The position numbers and the translations under genes are program-made. From Crocinitomicaceae bacterium (GTDB lineage: Bacteria; Bacteroidota; Bacteroidia; Flavobacteriales_D; Crocinitomicaceae), in NCBI GenBank assembly GCA_018402525.1, contig JAGYIR010000014.1, positions 124,001-188,000 on the forward strand: a stretch of 64,000 nucleotides of DNA, given 5' to 3'. The notes below the pieces were generated by a model that made no database searches, was not told where the DNA came from, and saw only the letters and a list, made by a program, of their open reading frames with translations. This document shows positions 7,271 to 16,400 of the stretch, one piece after another (position 1 is the stretch's first letter; each line of letters begins with the position of its first letter).

Positions 7271-9964
7271 CTAAAACAACGTCGGTTGCACATCATCGTC
7301 GTCCTTTTTTAAGTCCCATTCGATGACATTTGTGCCACCTTCTCCTCCTTCAGAAGTATCTTCTCCCTCATCGGAGTCGTCGGAGTCACTCAGCACTGGC
7401 TCGTTTTCTTCTTCTGGCCATGGTTCATCGCCTTCAATGGGGTGTTCCAGTACAATCTCCTTCACCTTCAACTTCGTCATTTGATTGCCTTGCGATTTCA
7501 TGCCTTTTACATCAATGAATTCAGCCAAATCGACTTCGGTATCGGGGAGGTTTTTCGTTGCTTTGAGTAGTTTGTTGTATACGATGCGCGCTTTTGGTTT
7601 GTACGCTGTAGAAACGACATCCAACTGTGAACCTTCGCTTTCTGAAATGAAGAGCACTTTTTTGTCCGTAGTGACTTCGCACACAAAACGCTTGCAGAAG
7701 TGTAAATCTTTTTCTGCATCAAAGTAGACAGCAGTGATTGGTCGCTCGGGATGCCATTTTTCAATGTGAATCATGTCATCGTCGAAGTGCGTGGAAAGAT
7801 CGAACGTCGATAAACGGTATTCGCCCGTTTTGTAAAGGGTTAAAATTTTGTCGTCGCCTTTGAATTGTCCTAGGAATTTGCCACGTTTTTCATCGTTCAA
7901 ACGACCAACAACGGTATCGTACCAAATTTTACGTGCTGCCAAGGTAGATCCGCCGACTTCTTTCTGCACAATCTTGGAAACAATTTCCTTGGTGACTCTG
8001 TTTCCACCTGCATCACGTCCTTTGATGAGTTGTTCGCCCATGTCGATATCGAACTTCAGGCGTTTTAGATGCGGTCGTGCACGCAAAATAACCGTTACGA
8101 CTTCGCGCTCACCGTTTGGATGCACCGTGAAATACAACATTTTAGAACCTTTTGTTCCTTTGGTTAGATCGTATTCTGTGTCACGTGTAATGGAGTTTAC
8201 ATTGAAACGCTTCATCATTGTTGGACCGCCGACTCCGTCTTGGTACATCAAGTGATACACCGTGCGTTTATCTCCTTTTTTCCAAACGTTGGCGTAGACA
8301 ATTCCCTTGCCGACAAATTTCTTATCGGCAATTTTCGTCACCATCATCTTTCCTGTTGCGAAAAAGACAATCACATCGTCCAAATCAGAGCAATCGGCAA
8401 TGTACTCCGCCTTTTTCAAACTGTGACCGATAAATCCTTCGTCGTAATCAACGTAGAGTTTTTTGTTCGCAATGATAACTTTCGTCGCATTGATCGAATC
8501 GAAGGTTTTGATTTCCGTTTTACGCTCTCTCCCCTCTCCAAATCTCGTTTTCAAGTCCTTGAAATAGTCGATGGCGTATTCCACCAAGTTCGCAAGGTGA
8601 CCTTTCACGACTTCCATTTCCGCTTCAATCTTTGCAATGTTTTCGTCTGCTTTGTCAGCATCGAAACGCGTGATACGAATCATTGGAATTTGCGTCAATT
8701 TCTGTAAGTCTTCGTCTTCAATTTCACGCAGCAATACTTTTTGAAACGGCTTGAACGCATCGCGCATGTACACGAAAAGCGTTTCCTTGTTGCTGTAGTT
8801 CTTGAAATCGATGTACATTTCTTCGTTGATGAAGATTTTCTCCAAGGTCGAAAAATGCCATTGTTTTTCTAATTCCGCCAAACGGATTTCGAGTTCCAAT
8901 TTCAATAGCTCAACCGTTCTATCCGTGTTGACTTTCAAAATCTCCGAAACGCCCATGAAACGTGGCTTATCGCCATCAATCACCGAAGAGTTGGGAGAAA
9001 GCGAAACTTCGCAATCTGTAAATGCATACAATGCATCCACCGTTTTATCGGGGGAAACACCGGGCGCTAAGTGAATGATAACCTCAGCATTTGCCGCTGT
9101 GTTGTCTTCAATCTTTTTAATCTTTATTTTCCCTTTGTCGTTCGCTTTTAAAATCGAATCGATGAGGGTCGACGTTGTACCATACGGCACTTCGTGAATA
9201 ATCAACGTTTTGTTATCTTCCTTGCGGATTCTGGCCCGCAAACGCACTTTTCCACCTCTTAAACCGTCGTTGTAATTCGAAAAATCTGCCATTCCCCCGT
9301 TCAGAAAATCTGGCAAAATAGTGACTTTCTTCCCACGCAAGTGATTGATCGATTGTTCAATCAATTCCACAAAGTTGTGGGGCATAATTTTACATGCCAT
9401 TCCCACCGCAATTCCTTCTGCACCTTGTGCGAGGAGTAAGGGGAATTTTACAGGCAATTGCTCAGGTTCTTTGTTTCGACCGTCGTAGCTTTTTAGCCAA
9501 TTCGTTGTTTTCGCGTTGAAAACTACGTGCGAAGCAAACTTCGACAAACGTGCTTCAATGTAACGCGGTGCTGCTGCGCCATCTCCCGTGAGGGTATTTC
9601 CCCAGTTTCCTTGGCAATCGATCAATAAATCTTTTTGTCCCAACTGCACCAAAGCATCTCCAATCGATGCATCTCCGTGCGGGTGAAATTTCATGGTATT
9701 TCCGATGATGTTTGCCACTTTGTTGTAGCGACCATCGTCCATTTCCTTCATGGAATGCATGATTCGGCGCTGCACAGGCTTAAATCCATCGTACAGGGAA
9801 GGAACGGCTCTTTCGAGAATTACGTACGAAGCGTATTCTAAAAACCAGTTTTCGTAAAGCCCACCAACGGGAATGATCTTGTCCGTGGTCTCGCTCTTCT
9901 CAAAAGGATTTCCATCCTCATCCTTCATGTCGTTATTTTCTAACTCTTCGTTTTCGTCAGCCAT
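7271..9964 (-). CDS. parC: DNA topoisomerase IV subunit A
   Basis: The 897-aa protein is the breakage-reunion subunit of a type IIA topoisomerase. The catalytic tyrosine is Y135 in AAPRYIEARLS, with the upstream HPHGDASI motif at residues 94-101. The C-terminal half carries the DNA-wrapping domain, ending in an acidic tail. It starts 3 nt after the stop of parE, and the pair forms an A2B2 complex that decatenates daughter chromosomes. It is called ParC rather than GyrA because of the coupling with a 634-aa parE and the divergent C-terminal domain without a clear GyrA box. Confidence 0.9.
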   Translation of the reverse strand: MADENEELENNDMKDEDGNPFEKSETTDKIIPVGGLYENWFLEYASYVILERAVPSLYDGFKPVQRRIMHSMKEMDDGRYNKVANIIGNTMKFHPHGDASIGDALVQLGQKDLLIDCQGNWGNTLTGDGAAAPRYIEARLSKFASHVVFNAKTTNWLKSYDGRNKEPEQLPVKFPLLLAQGAEGIAVGMACKIMPHNFVELIEQSINHLRGKKVTILPDFLNGGMADFSNYNDGLRGGKVRLRARIRKEDNKTLIIHEVPYGTTSTLIDSILKANDKGKIKIKKIEDNTAANAEVIIHLAPGVSPDKTVDALYAFTDCEVSLSPNSSVIDGDKPRFMGVSEILKVNTDRTVELLKLELEIRLAELEKQWHFSTLEKIFINEEMYIDFKNYSNKETLFVYMRDAFKPFQKVLLREIEDEDLQKLTQIPMIRITRFDADKADENIAKIEAEMEVVKGHLANLVEYAIDYFKDLKTRFGEGRERKTEIKTFDSINATKVIIANKKLYVDYDEGFIGHSLKKAEYIADCSDLDDVIVFFATGKMMVTKIADKKFVGKGIVYANVWKKGDKRTVYHLMYQDGVGGPTMMKRFNVNSITRDTEYDLTKGTKGSKMLYFTVHPNGEREVVTVILRARPHLKRLKFDIDMGEQLIKGRDAGGNRVTKEIVSKIVQKEVGGSTLAARKIWYDTVVGRLNDEKRGKFLGQFKGDDKILTLYKTGEYRLSTFDLSTHFDDDMIHIEKWHPERPITAVYFDAEKDLHFCKRFVCEVTTDKKVLFISESEGSQLDVVSTAYKPKARIVYNKLLKATKNLPDTEVDLAEFIDVKGMKSQGNQMTKLKVKEIVLEHPIEGDEPWPEEENEPVLSDSDDSDEGEDTSEGGEGGTNVIEWDLKKDDDDVQPTLF

Positions 9965-9967
9965 TAC

Positions 9968-11872
9968 TTATGATGCTTTTTCAATGTTCGCTTCTTCCGC
10001 TGCCGCATCTAACGCACTTTCTACGTCTTCATCAATCACCAAATCCTCTTCTACACGGAGATTGTCAATGATAAATTCTTGACGTTCGGGTGTGTTTTTA
10101 CCCATGTAGTAGGAGAGAATTGAATCGATGGATGCTTCTTTGGAAAGAATCACTGGTTCCAAGCGAATATCGTCGCCAATAAAATACTTAAACTCGTCTG
10201 GTGAAATCTCACCGAGACCTTTGAATCGCGTTATTTCAGGATTTCTTCCCAACTCCTCAATGGCGTTGCGTTTTTCCTCTTCTGAATAACAGTAAATCGT
10301 CTTTTTCTTGTTCCGCACCCTGAAAAGAGGTGTTTGGAGAATGTAGACGTGGTTTCTTTTGACCAAATCGGGGAAGAATTGTAAGAAAAACGTCAGCAAG
10401 AGCATACGAATGTGCATTCCGTCGACATCGGCATCTGTTGCGACCACGATGTTGTTGTAGCGCAATTCGTCCATATCGTCCTCGATGTTCAACGCGGCTT
10501 GAATCAAGTTGAATTCCTCGTTTTCGTACACGACTTTTTTGGTCAGCCCGTAACAATTCAGCGGTTTACCACGCAGTGAAAACACCGCTTGCGTATTCAC
10601 ATCTCTGGATTTGGTAATCGATCCACTCGCCGAATCACCCTCGGTAATGAACAAGGTTGTTTGTTCTCGCAATTCGTGTTTTAAATCGGTCAAATGCACA
10701 CGGCAGTCACGCAATTTCTTGTTGTGCATGTTCGCTTTCTTCGCACGGTCACGCGCAATCTTACGAATTCCAGAAAGTTCTTTTCGTTCCTTCTCCGATT
10801 GCTTAATTTTCTTTTCAAGTGTTTCCACCGTTGCCGGATTCTTATGCAAGTAATTATCCAACTTTTCTTTTAAGAAATCATTGATAAATGCCCGCATTGA
10901 TTTACCGTCCGGTTCTATTTCCGTGGATCCTAATTTCGTTTTTGTTTGTGATTCGAAGACTGGTTCAATCACCTTCACTGCCACCGCAGCGACAATCGAC
11001 TGGCGAATGTCCGATGCTTCGTAGTTCTTTCCGTAGAAATCGCGAATAACCTTTGCTACCGACTCACGAAATGCGCTTTGGTGCGTTCCTCCTTGTGTTG
11101 TGTGCTGACCGTTGACGAAGGAATAATAATCCTCCCCGTATGTGCGACCGTGCGTAAAAGCCACCTCTATATCATCGCCTTCCAAGTGAATGATTGGGTA
11201 CAAGGGATCACCATCCATGTTGTCTTCCAGCAAATCCTTTAATCCAAATTTCGATTGAAATTTCTCTTTGTTGAATTTGATGAGCAATCCTCTGTTCAAG
11301 TAACAGTAGTTCCACAACATCTTGTACAAGAACGGCGTTCTGAATGAGAATTTTTTAAAGATCACTTCGTCGGGAATAAACTCGACATAGGTTCCGTTTT
11401 CTTCGTCGGTTTTTGAAACGGGTAAATCTTCCACCAATTCCCCTCGAACGAAGGAAGCTTGTTTCTTTTCTCCCTCACGGACAGAATAGACCATAAAGTG
11501 CGACGACAACGCGTTCACTGCTTTCGTACCTACTCCATTCAATCCAACTGATTTCTTAAATGCTTTTGAATCGTATTTTCCTCCTGTGTTAATCTGCGAC
11601 ACACAATCGATGACCTTTCCGAGTGGAATTCCACGTCCGTAATCGCGCACGGTGACTTTCCCATCAACAACAGTCAATTCGACTTTAGTACCATTCCCCA
11701 TCACAAATTCATCGATGCAATTATCGATCACCTCCTTCACCAAGATATAAATCCCATCATCAGCAGAAGAACCATCTCCTAGCTTCCCGATGTACATCCC
11801 AGGTCTAAGTCGAATATGCTCCTTCCAATCTAACGACCGGATATTATCTTCAGTATATTGATTTTCTGCCAT
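9968..11872 (-). CDS. parE: DNA topoisomerase IV subunit B
   Basis: The 634-aa ATPase subunit shows the GHKL motifs: EVIDNCIDE (motif I), DYGRGIP (motif II) and [15 protein letters not shown] (motif III). The TOPRIM acidic residues lie in EGDSASGSI and [12 protein letters not shown]-driven dimer closure captures the transported DNA segment. It is the first gene of the parE-parC operon, with a TAnnTTTG box 25 nt upstream of its start. Length and motifs are normal for the family. Confidence 0.92.
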   Translation of the reverse strand: MAENQYTEDNIRSLDWKEHIRLRPGMYIGKLGDGSSADDGIYILVKEVIDNCIDEFVMGNGTKVELTVVDGKVTVRDYGRGIPLGKVIDCVSQINTGGKYDSKAFKKSVGLNGVGTKAVNALSSHFMVYSVREGEKKQASFVRGELVEDLPVSKTDEENGTYVEFIPDEVIFKKFSFRTPFLYKMLWNYCYLNRGLLIKFNKEKFQSKFGLKDLLEDNMDGDPLYPIIHLEGDDIEVAFTHGRTYGEDYYSFVNGQHTTQGGTHQSAFRESVAKVIRDFYGKNYEASDIRQSIVAAVAVKVIEPVFESQTKTKLGSTEIEPDGKSMRAFINDFLKEKLDNYLHKNPATVETLEKKIKQSEKERKELSGIRKIARDRAKKANMHNKKLRDCRVHLTDLKHELREQTTLFITEGDSASGSITKSRDVNTQAVFSLRGKPLNCYGLTKKVVYENEEFNLIQAALNIEDDMDELRYNNIVVATDADVDGMHIRMLLLTFFLQFFPDLVKRNHVYILQTPLFRVRNKKKTIYCYSEEEKRNAIEELGRNPEITRFKGLGEISPDEFKYFIGDDIRLEPVILSKEASIDSILSYYMGKNTPERQEFIIDNLRVEEDLVIDEDVESALDAAAEEANIEKAS

Positions 11873-11897
11873 TTAAAATTGATTATTGGTCGACTCT

Positions 11898-11905
11898 CAA
11901 AGATA
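11898..11905 (-). promoter_or_regulatory. -7 promoter element of parE-parC
   Basis: On the minus strand this reads TATCTTTG, an exact TAnnTTTG match, 25 nt before the parE start codon. No matching -33 TTG is seen. Confidence 0.6.
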
Positions 11906-11965
11906 ATGAAGAAAGGGCGTTGGATGCGAGAAACTTACGAGAACTTATTCACTAAATTGTGTGAA

Positions 11966-12877
11966 TTACACTAAATAGGTCGCGCCGTCGGATACAACCT
12001 CAGAATTTTGAAAGATGTGGCGTGCTTCTTCCTCATGTACAACGCCATCTTCATAGCGCGCACTTATGTGTCCCATAATCAGCTTTTTAACTTCTGCTTG
12101 CTTCGCGATATTGGCTGCATCAATTGCTGTGGAATGCATAGTTGCTTTTGCTCTGTCTCTAAACGCTTCTGTGAAGGTCGCTTCGTGATAAAGCAGGTCA
12201 ACTTCCCGTACAACGGGCAATATCGCTTCAAAATAACGTGTATCGGAACAAAACGCATACAATTTGGCAGGTTCTCCCGGCAAGGTGTAATCGCTCGATT
12301 TAATCAATTTGCCGTTTTCATCGGTGATATCTTCTCCCTTTTTTAGTCGGTGATAGTATTCGATTTTTACACCGTGCGCTTTGGCTTTATCATCGAGGAG
12401 TTTTCGATCTTTTTCTTTGCACAGAATTTTAAATCCAGTGGTTGGAATTTTATGCGACAAAGGAAAGGATGTCACTTCGATTTTTTCATCTTCGATAATC
12501 ACCTTTGGTTCATCGGCCTGTGTTGCAGTAAAGTGAACAGGAAATGAAAGTTGAGCACCAGCGTAATTTAACTGAAGGTTAATAATTTCTTCCAGTTCCT
12601 TCGGTGCAAAAATGTGAATCGGTTGAACCCGTCCGAGCAAGTGCATCGTACTGAGTAATCCAACCAATCCAAAGTAATGATCGCCGTGTAAATGGGAAAT
12701 TAAAATGTAATCGATGCGTTGAAATTTTACACCGAATCTGCGCATTTGCATTTGGGTACCTTCTCCGCAATCGATCAATAAATGCCGATTGGCACAAACG
12801 ATGTATTGAGACGTTAATCCCCGATTTGCTGTGGGTGTCGCTGAACCGCTTCCTAGTATTGTGACCGCAAAATCCAC
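11966..12877 (-). CDS. rnz: Ribonuclease Z
   Basis: The 303-aa metallo-beta-lactamase-fold enzyme trims the 3' end of pre-tRNAs. The zinc motif HxHxDH is H62LHGDH67, and the later ligands are in YHEATF and GHISARY. The N-terminal LGSGSATPTANRGLTS is typical of the family. It lies 3 nt after the STAS-domain gene, at the end of a pyrR-pyrB-STAS-rnz series. Given tRNAs in this window lack an encoded CCA, a tRNA 3' processing enzyme is required. Confidence 0.92.
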   Translation of the reverse strand: MDFAVTILGSGSATPTANRGLTSQYIVCANRHLLIDCGEGTQMQMRRFGVKFQRIDYILISHLHGDHYFGLVGLLSTMHLLGRVQPIHIFAPKELEEIINLQLNYAGAQLSFPVHFTATQADEPKVIIEDEKIEVTSFPLSHKIPTTGFKILCKEKDRKLLDDKAKAHGVKIEYYHRLKKGEDITDENGKLIKSSDYTLPGEPAKLYAFCSDTRYFEAILPVVREVDLLYHEATFTEAFRDRAKATMHSTAIDAANIAKQAEVKKLIMGHISARYEDGVVHEEEARHIFQNSEVVSDGATYLV

Positions 12878-12880
12878 GGC

Positions 12881-13216
12881 CTAGATGGTTGCCAACGCTT
12901 CTTTTTCTGTCGCTGTGATGGTAAATACTTTGTCGAGTTGAGCGATGCTGATCAATTTGCTCACATTTTCATTCAACCCACACAATACAAATTTCCCGTT
13001 GGTGTCCTTGCACATGCGATTTGCGACCAAAATAGCACTCAATCCAGATGAATCGCAGTAGCGCGTTTTTGAAAGATCAATGATGATATTGTTAACGCTA
13101 CCTTTATTCAATAAAACCAATTCAGCCTTTAATTCTGATGCATTTGCTGCATTGAGCTTCTCGACATTTGTTTTGACAACGGCTGTTCCGTTCTGTTGAT
13201 TAACGATAAAATTCAT
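12881..13216 (-). CDS. STAS-domain protein, anti-sigma-factor-antagonist-like
   Basis: A 111-aa single STAS domain with the phospho-acceptor region YCDSSGLSAIL, where a serine normally is the phosphorylation site. The start at 13216 is preferred over an upstream TTG, because that TTG is part of a TACATTTG promoter box. In other bacteria such proteins are switched by serine kinases and phosphatases; a SiaB-like kinase gene lies 2.6 kb away, but a link is inference. It sits between pyrB and rnz. Confidence 0.8.
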   Translation of the reverse strand: MNFIVNQQNGTAVVKTNVEKLNAANASELKAELVLLNKGSVNNIIIDLSKTRYCDSSGLSAILVANRMCKDTNGKFVLCGLNENVSKLISIAQLDKVFTITATEKEALATI

Positions 13217-13231
13217 GTATAGGTCTTTGTT

Positions 13232-13239
13232 CAAATGTA
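13232..13239 (-). promoter_or_regulatory. -7 promoter element of the STAS-rnz pair
   Basis: The minus strand reads TACATTTG, an exact consensus match ending 15 nt before the ATG at 13216. This suggests that STAS and rnz have their own promoter behind pyrB. Confidence 0.5.
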
Positions 13240-13246
13240 GTAAATA

Positions 13247-14179
13247 TTATTCACGTTTTATTTTTGACGCTAACAAATAAATTGCTGCCATTCGAATCGC
13301 CACACCGTTCTCTACTTGCGGTAAGATGATCGATTGTACAGAATCTGCCACATCACTCGTGATCTCAACTCCTCGATTGATCGGACCAGGGTGCATCACC
13401 ACGATCTCCTTCGAAAGATTGTCTAAAATTTCTTTATTCAATCCGTACTGCATGGAATATTCGCGCAGTGACGGGAAGTATTTAATTTCTTGTCGCTCCA
13501 ACTGGATACGCAACATATTCGCGACATCGCACCATTCAAGCGCGCGCTGCAAGTTATGTTCGACTTTTACGCCCAATTCGTGAATGTATCGAGGAACAAG
13601 CGTTGTTGGTCCACACACCATGACTTCAGCGCCTAATTTCTGCAAGCAAAAGATATTTGATAAAGCAACTCGTGAATGAAGAATGTCTCCCACAATCACC
13701 ACTTTCTTTCCTTTCACTTCTCCCAGTCGCTCACGAATGGAATATGCATCGAGCAAGGCTTGCGTTGGATGTTCATGCGTTCCATCTCCAGCGTTGATGA
13801 CCGTCGCGTTGATACGCTCTGACAAAAACTTTGCTGCACCTGGATTTGGATGGCGCATCACCACCATGTCCACCTTCATGGATAAAATATTATTCACCGT
13901 ATCAATGAGCGTTTCGCCTTTCTTCACCGAGCTACTCGCTGCTGAAAAATTAACGGTATCTGCTGAAAGTCGCTTTTCGGCAAGTTCAAACGATAAACGG
14001 GTTCGGGTAGAATTTTCGAAGAATAAATTGGCAATGGTAATATCTCGGAGCGAAGGAACTTTTTTAATGGGGCGATTAATCACTTGTTTGAACGCATCGG
14101 CGGTCTTAAAGATCAACTCGATATCGTTTGTTGTTAAATCCTTGATCCCAATTAAATGATCTACGCTTAAACTATCCAT
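13247..14179 (-). CDS. pyrB: Aspartate carbamoyltransferase catalytic subunit
   Basis: The product catalyses carbamoyl phosphate plus aspartate to carbamoyl aspartate, the committed step of pyrimidine synthesis. The carbamoyl-phosphate motif STRTR is in FFENSTRTRLSF, and HPTQALLD and HPGPINRGVE are also present. The ATG at 14179 gives MDSLSVDHL, close to the usual start; an ATG two codons earlier is possible. The gene overlaps pyrR by 8 nt, so the two are translationally coupled. No regulatory pyrI is present. Confidence 0.92.
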   Translation of the reverse strand: MDSLSVDHLIGIKDLTTNDIELIFKTADAFKQVINRPIKKVPSLRDITIANLFFENSTRTRLSFELAEKRLSADTVNFSAASSSVKKGETLIDTVNNILSMKVDMVVMRHPNPGAAKFLSERINATVINAGDGTHEHPTQALLDAYSIRERLGEVKGKKVVIVGDILHSRVALSNIFCLQKLGAEVMVCGPTTLVPRYIHELGVKVEHNLQRALEWCDVANMLRIQLERQEIKYFPSLREYSMQYGLNKEILDNLSKEIVVMHPGPINRGVEITSDVADSVQSIILPQVENGVAIRMAAIYLLASKIKRE

Positions 14180-14720
14180 TTGCATCCGGTGTAAAAAGTA
14201 CTACTTTATCTTCTCCTTCTAATTCATCCCATTCGACAGAGACGCGCTCTGAAATCAATGTGTCCACTGTCTTTCCGACGTAATCGGCAGAAATTGGTAA
14301 ATCTCTTTTAAAACGACGATCGATCATCGTTAATAATTCGACTTTCTTTGGACGTCCAAATGCAAGCAAGGCATCCAATCCAGCACGAATTGTTCTTCCC
14401 GTGTACAAGACGTCGTCAATCAACACGACTTTCTTATTCTCAATCACAAAATCAATATTGGTGGCACTTGGAATAAGCGGTGTTTCTCTTCGTCTGAAAT
14501 CATCACGGTAAAATGTGATGTCGAGATTCCCGCATACCACTTCCTTTTGTAGGATTTCTTCCAAACGTTCTTTCAAGCGCGTTACCACGTTTATTCCACG
14601 AGGTTGAAGTCCAATTAAAACAGTTTCCGAGAAGTCGTTGTGATTTTCAATGAGTTGGTAACAAAGTCGATTAATCGTCAGTTCAAAGTGCTTTGAATTA
14701 AGAATGACTTGTCTTTCCAT
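14172..14720 (-). CDS. pyrR: PyrR-type uracil phosphoribosyltransferase/regulator
   Basis: The 182-aa protein has the PRPP-binding motif VVLIDDVLYTGRTIRAG and the PyrR-typical LIGLQPRG loop. In Firmicutes PyrR attenuates pyr mRNA and also has uracil phosphoribosyltransferase activity. Here no leader of any length can exist, because a TAnnTTTG box ends 5 nt before the start codon. Attenuation at this site is therefore unlikely, and the enzyme role is the safer call. Confidence 0.88.
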   Translation of the reverse strand: MERQVILNSKHFELTINRLCYQLIENHNDFSETVLIGLQPRGINVVTRLKERLEEILQKEVVCGNLDITFYRDDFRRRETPLIPSATNIDFVIENKKVVLIDDVLYTGRTIRAGLDALLAFGRPKKVELLTMIDRRFKRDLPISADYVGKTVDTLISERVSVEWDELEGEDKVVLFTPDANG

Positions 14721-14725
14721 CTCAA

Positions 14726-14733
14726 CAAAGATA
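14726..14733 (-). promoter_or_regulatory. -7 promoter element of pyrR-pyrB
   Basis: The minus strand reads TATCTTTG. Only 5 nt separate it from the ATG at 14720, so transcription should start at or next to the start codon. Confidence 0.6.
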
Positions 14734-14896
14734 AAAGTATTTTAGTTAGGTCGAACAGCTTGAAAAAAAAAACATACTTTTTTGAACTAACTCGGTTTAG
14801 TTCGACTTCATTTTCAGTTTACATTGTGTTCATCTCCGTTCAATCAATCGTTCATACGGTTCACCATTTATTCAAAAACCGTAAGTAAAAACGGCT

Positions 14897-14904
14897 TATA
14901 TTTG
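14897..14904 (+). promoter_or_regulatory. -7 promoter element of a candidate small RNA
   Basis: TATATTTG is an exact consensus match on the plus strand. No gene follows on that strand, but a strong terminator does at 14965-15018. Confidence 0.5.
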
Positions 14905-14910
14905 AGAGAG

Positions 14911-15018
14911 TTAGGTTAGTAGGATTGAAAAACATCTATAAGTTTTTCGATTGTTTTTGGTTTAGGTTGCCTGATTTTACACCACTTAATCGCGTGTGAA
15001 ATCAGGCAATCCTTTTTT
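14911..15018 (+). ncRNA. Candidate intergenic small RNA
   Basis: Between a TATATTTG box and a strong terminator lies about 108 nt with no coding frame. It can form a 5' hairpin ATTGAAAAAC / GTTTTTCGAT (loop ATCTATAA), then a linker TGTTTTTGGTTT, then a long stem GTTGCCTGATTTTACAC / GTGTGAAATCAGGCAAT closed by six T. A terminator on this strand has no gene to end, which is the main support. The start is estimated from the promoter. I do not recognise an Rfam family. The surrounding 14721-15037 region holds nothing else. Confidence 0.5.
14965..15018 (+). terminator. Strong rho-independent terminator of the candidate small RNA
   Basis: About 17 bp of stem with two G-U pairs and a loop of about 11 nt is followed by CCTTTTTT. 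The T run is on the plus strand only, so it is poorly suited to the leftward gene ending at 15038. Confidence 0.75.
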
Positions 15019-15037
15019 AGGTCTATTTGAACGGGAT

Positions 15038-15376
15038 TTAGTTCCCTCCTTTCTTTTTGACTTTGTATCCTTCGGCCACTAATAAATCGTGCACCTTATC
15101 CTTAAAATTTCCTTGAACGATGATTTCACCATCTTTTGCACTTCCACCCACACCGCATTTACTTTTCAGTAGTTTGGCCAGATCTTTCAAGTCGTCATCG
15201 GAACCCACAAACCCTTCGACCAAGGTCACCTCTTTCCCCCCTCGCTGTTTGCGGTCGATGGAAACATATAACAGTTGTTCGCTTGGAGATAACGTTTCTG
15301 TTGCTTCGTCTTCGTCTGAATTGAACTGAAAATCTGGATTGGTAGAATAGACGATGAATTTTTTCTTCTTACTCAT
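15038..15376 (-). CDS. SUI1/eIF1-like translation factor
   Basis: A 112-aa protein whose C-terminal 75 residues form the SUI1 (YciH/eIF1) domain: RKQRGGKEVTLVEGF, LAKLLKSKCGVGG, and IIVQGNF. The ATG at 15376 gives a lysine-rich start MSKKKKF; the open frame further upstream overlaps another small gene in a different frame. Bacterial homologues are thought to affect start-site fidelity, but the role is not settled. Confidence 0.85.
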   Translation of the reverse strand: MSKKKKFIVYSTNPDFQFNSDEDEATETLSPSEQLLYVSIDRKQRGGKEVTLVEGFVGSDDDLKDLAKLLKSKCGVGGSAKDGEIIVQGNFKDKVHDLLVAEGYKVKKKGGN

Positions 15377-15425
15377 GTTACGGTTGAATTTTGGTTGTAA
15401 AAACGACCTCGTACTTGGAAGAAAA

Positions 15426-15563
15426 CTAAATCTTAGGACATTTTTTACAGTTAATACCGTGCTTCTTGTACTTCTTACAACACTTTTTCTTCTTACATTC
15501 AAAAGTAAAAACAAATTGCTTTTCAGTACTAACCTCTTGCTGAGTATCTGGTCCTAACTTCAT
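15426..15563 (-). CDS. 45-aa Cys/Lys-rich small protein
   Basis: The frame begins at the ATG 15563-15561 and ends at TAG 15428-15426. The C-terminal half has CKKKKCCKKYKKHG followed by INCKKCPK, giving five cysteines and many lysines in 23 residues. The Cys spacing (CxxxxCC...CxxC) suggests a small metal-binding knuckle, perhaps on nucleic acid. A perfect TATATTTG promoter box ends 20 nt upstream. It is too short for most gene callers. It precedes the SUI1 gene by 49 nt and may be cotranscribed. I recall similar Cys/Lys peptides in flavobacteria but could not search. Confidence 0.7.
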   Translation of the reverse strand: MKLGPDTQQEVSTEKQFVFTFECKKKKCCKKYKKHGINCKKCPKI

Positions 15564-15583
15564 CTATTTAGAATAAATCTAAA

Positions 15584-15591
15584 CAAATATA
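15584..15591 (-). promoter_or_regulatory. -7 promoter element of the small Cys/Lys gene
   Basis: The minus strand reads TATATTTG, 20 nt before the ATG at 15563. Its presence supports that the 45-codon frame is expressed. Confidence 0.6.
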
Positions 15592-15668
15592 ATTGTTTTT
15601 ATTTAAAGTGATTCTTAATAATGAAAAAAAAGTTAAAGATTCATGCTTCGGTATTTCTCATCTCTCAC

Positions 15669-15690
15669 CTCGACAAGCTCGATGACCGAT
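15669..15690. repeat. 22-bp dispersed repeat, copy 1
   Basis: CTCGACAAGCTCGATGACCG plus AT is identical to 22447-22468. It contains the inverted pair CGA-CAAGC-TCG. Both copies are in non-coding gaps. Confidence 0.6.
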
Positions 15691-15797
15691 GATCCAGAAT
15701 CAACCGGGCAAGTGGGTTTAACAACAATTAGCACGTTGAAGAAAGCTTAAGACATTTCAAAAGGACAAGTCTTAACGTCTTTTCCGAGTTTAAGCTA

Positions 15798-16376
15798 CTA
15801 ATGTGATTCTTCCACCCGGTTTTTCATCCTCAAATAACATTTCAACAACACACGTCCGTCGCTCATGCATTGCTTTTCAAAGTCGATTTTATTCTCCGTT
15901 TTAATACGCGCATTCACAAAACCTCGACCCTTTTTCCCATCGCTTCCCAACAATTCATTGGTCAAGATTTCATTGTACACTTCATACAACTCCTCCTGCG
16001 TGAAGTCATTGATTTTATTTAAATACTTCTCGATATTCACATAACCGTCTTCGGTAACCAAATTGGCAATTTGAAAGTTGTATCCTTCTGGTGTTCGGGA
16101 AACGATAAGAAATCCTACCTTATTGTTGAATTTATCGGGTTCTGCATAAAGTTTAAGATTCTTCAACCCTTCGAGTAAAATCGAAAATAATTTTGTGCAA
16201 AACTGGTGACTCTCGCCGTAACTGGTTGCAATCTTTGACAGACTATCTGCTAAACCACGTATAAACTCAGTAGAAAAGACGCCACAATGAGAAATGAGCA
16301 CCTTCTCCGATTTGTTTTTTGATACAGCATCGTGATGATCCTGAAATATCTCACGAATTTCAATATTAGTCGTCAT
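15798..16376 (-). CDS. SiaB-like protein (DUF6272), possible serine kinase
   Basis: The 192-aa protein resembles the SiaB family, whose Pseudomonas member phosphorylates the STAS-related protein SiaC in biofilm and surface signalling. Supporting stretches are ISHCGVFSTEFIRGL near the N-terminus, LLEGLKNLKLYAEP (the helix bearing the Asn-type motif of ATPase/kinase folds), and NELLGSDGKKGRGFVNAR, which would be the nucleotide lid. The ATG at 16376 is preferred to an upstream TTG. It follows the broken surface-protein gene by 24 nt. No SiaC gene is adjacent, so the partner is unknown. Confidence 0.65.
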   Translation of the reverse strand: MTTNIEIREIFQDHHDAVSKNKSEKVLISHCGVFSTEFIRGLADSLSKIATSYGESHQFCTKLFSILLEGLKNLKLYAEPDKFNNKVGFLIVSRTPEGYNFQIANLVTEDGYVNIEKYLNKINDFTQEELYEVYNEILTNELLGSDGKKGRGFVNARIKTENKIDFEKQCMSDGRVLLKCYLRMKNRVEESH

Positions 16377-16400
16377 AACTCGCTTTCTCTTCAGTAACAA

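Noticed and set aside
7271-9964. parC as gyrA
   Set aside because: It is directly coupled to a parE-length subunit, and I see no clear GyrA box; gyrase is expected elsewhere.
14721-14800. PyrR-type attenuator upstream of pyrR
   Set aside because: The promoter box ends 5 nt before the start codon, so no leader RNA can form there.
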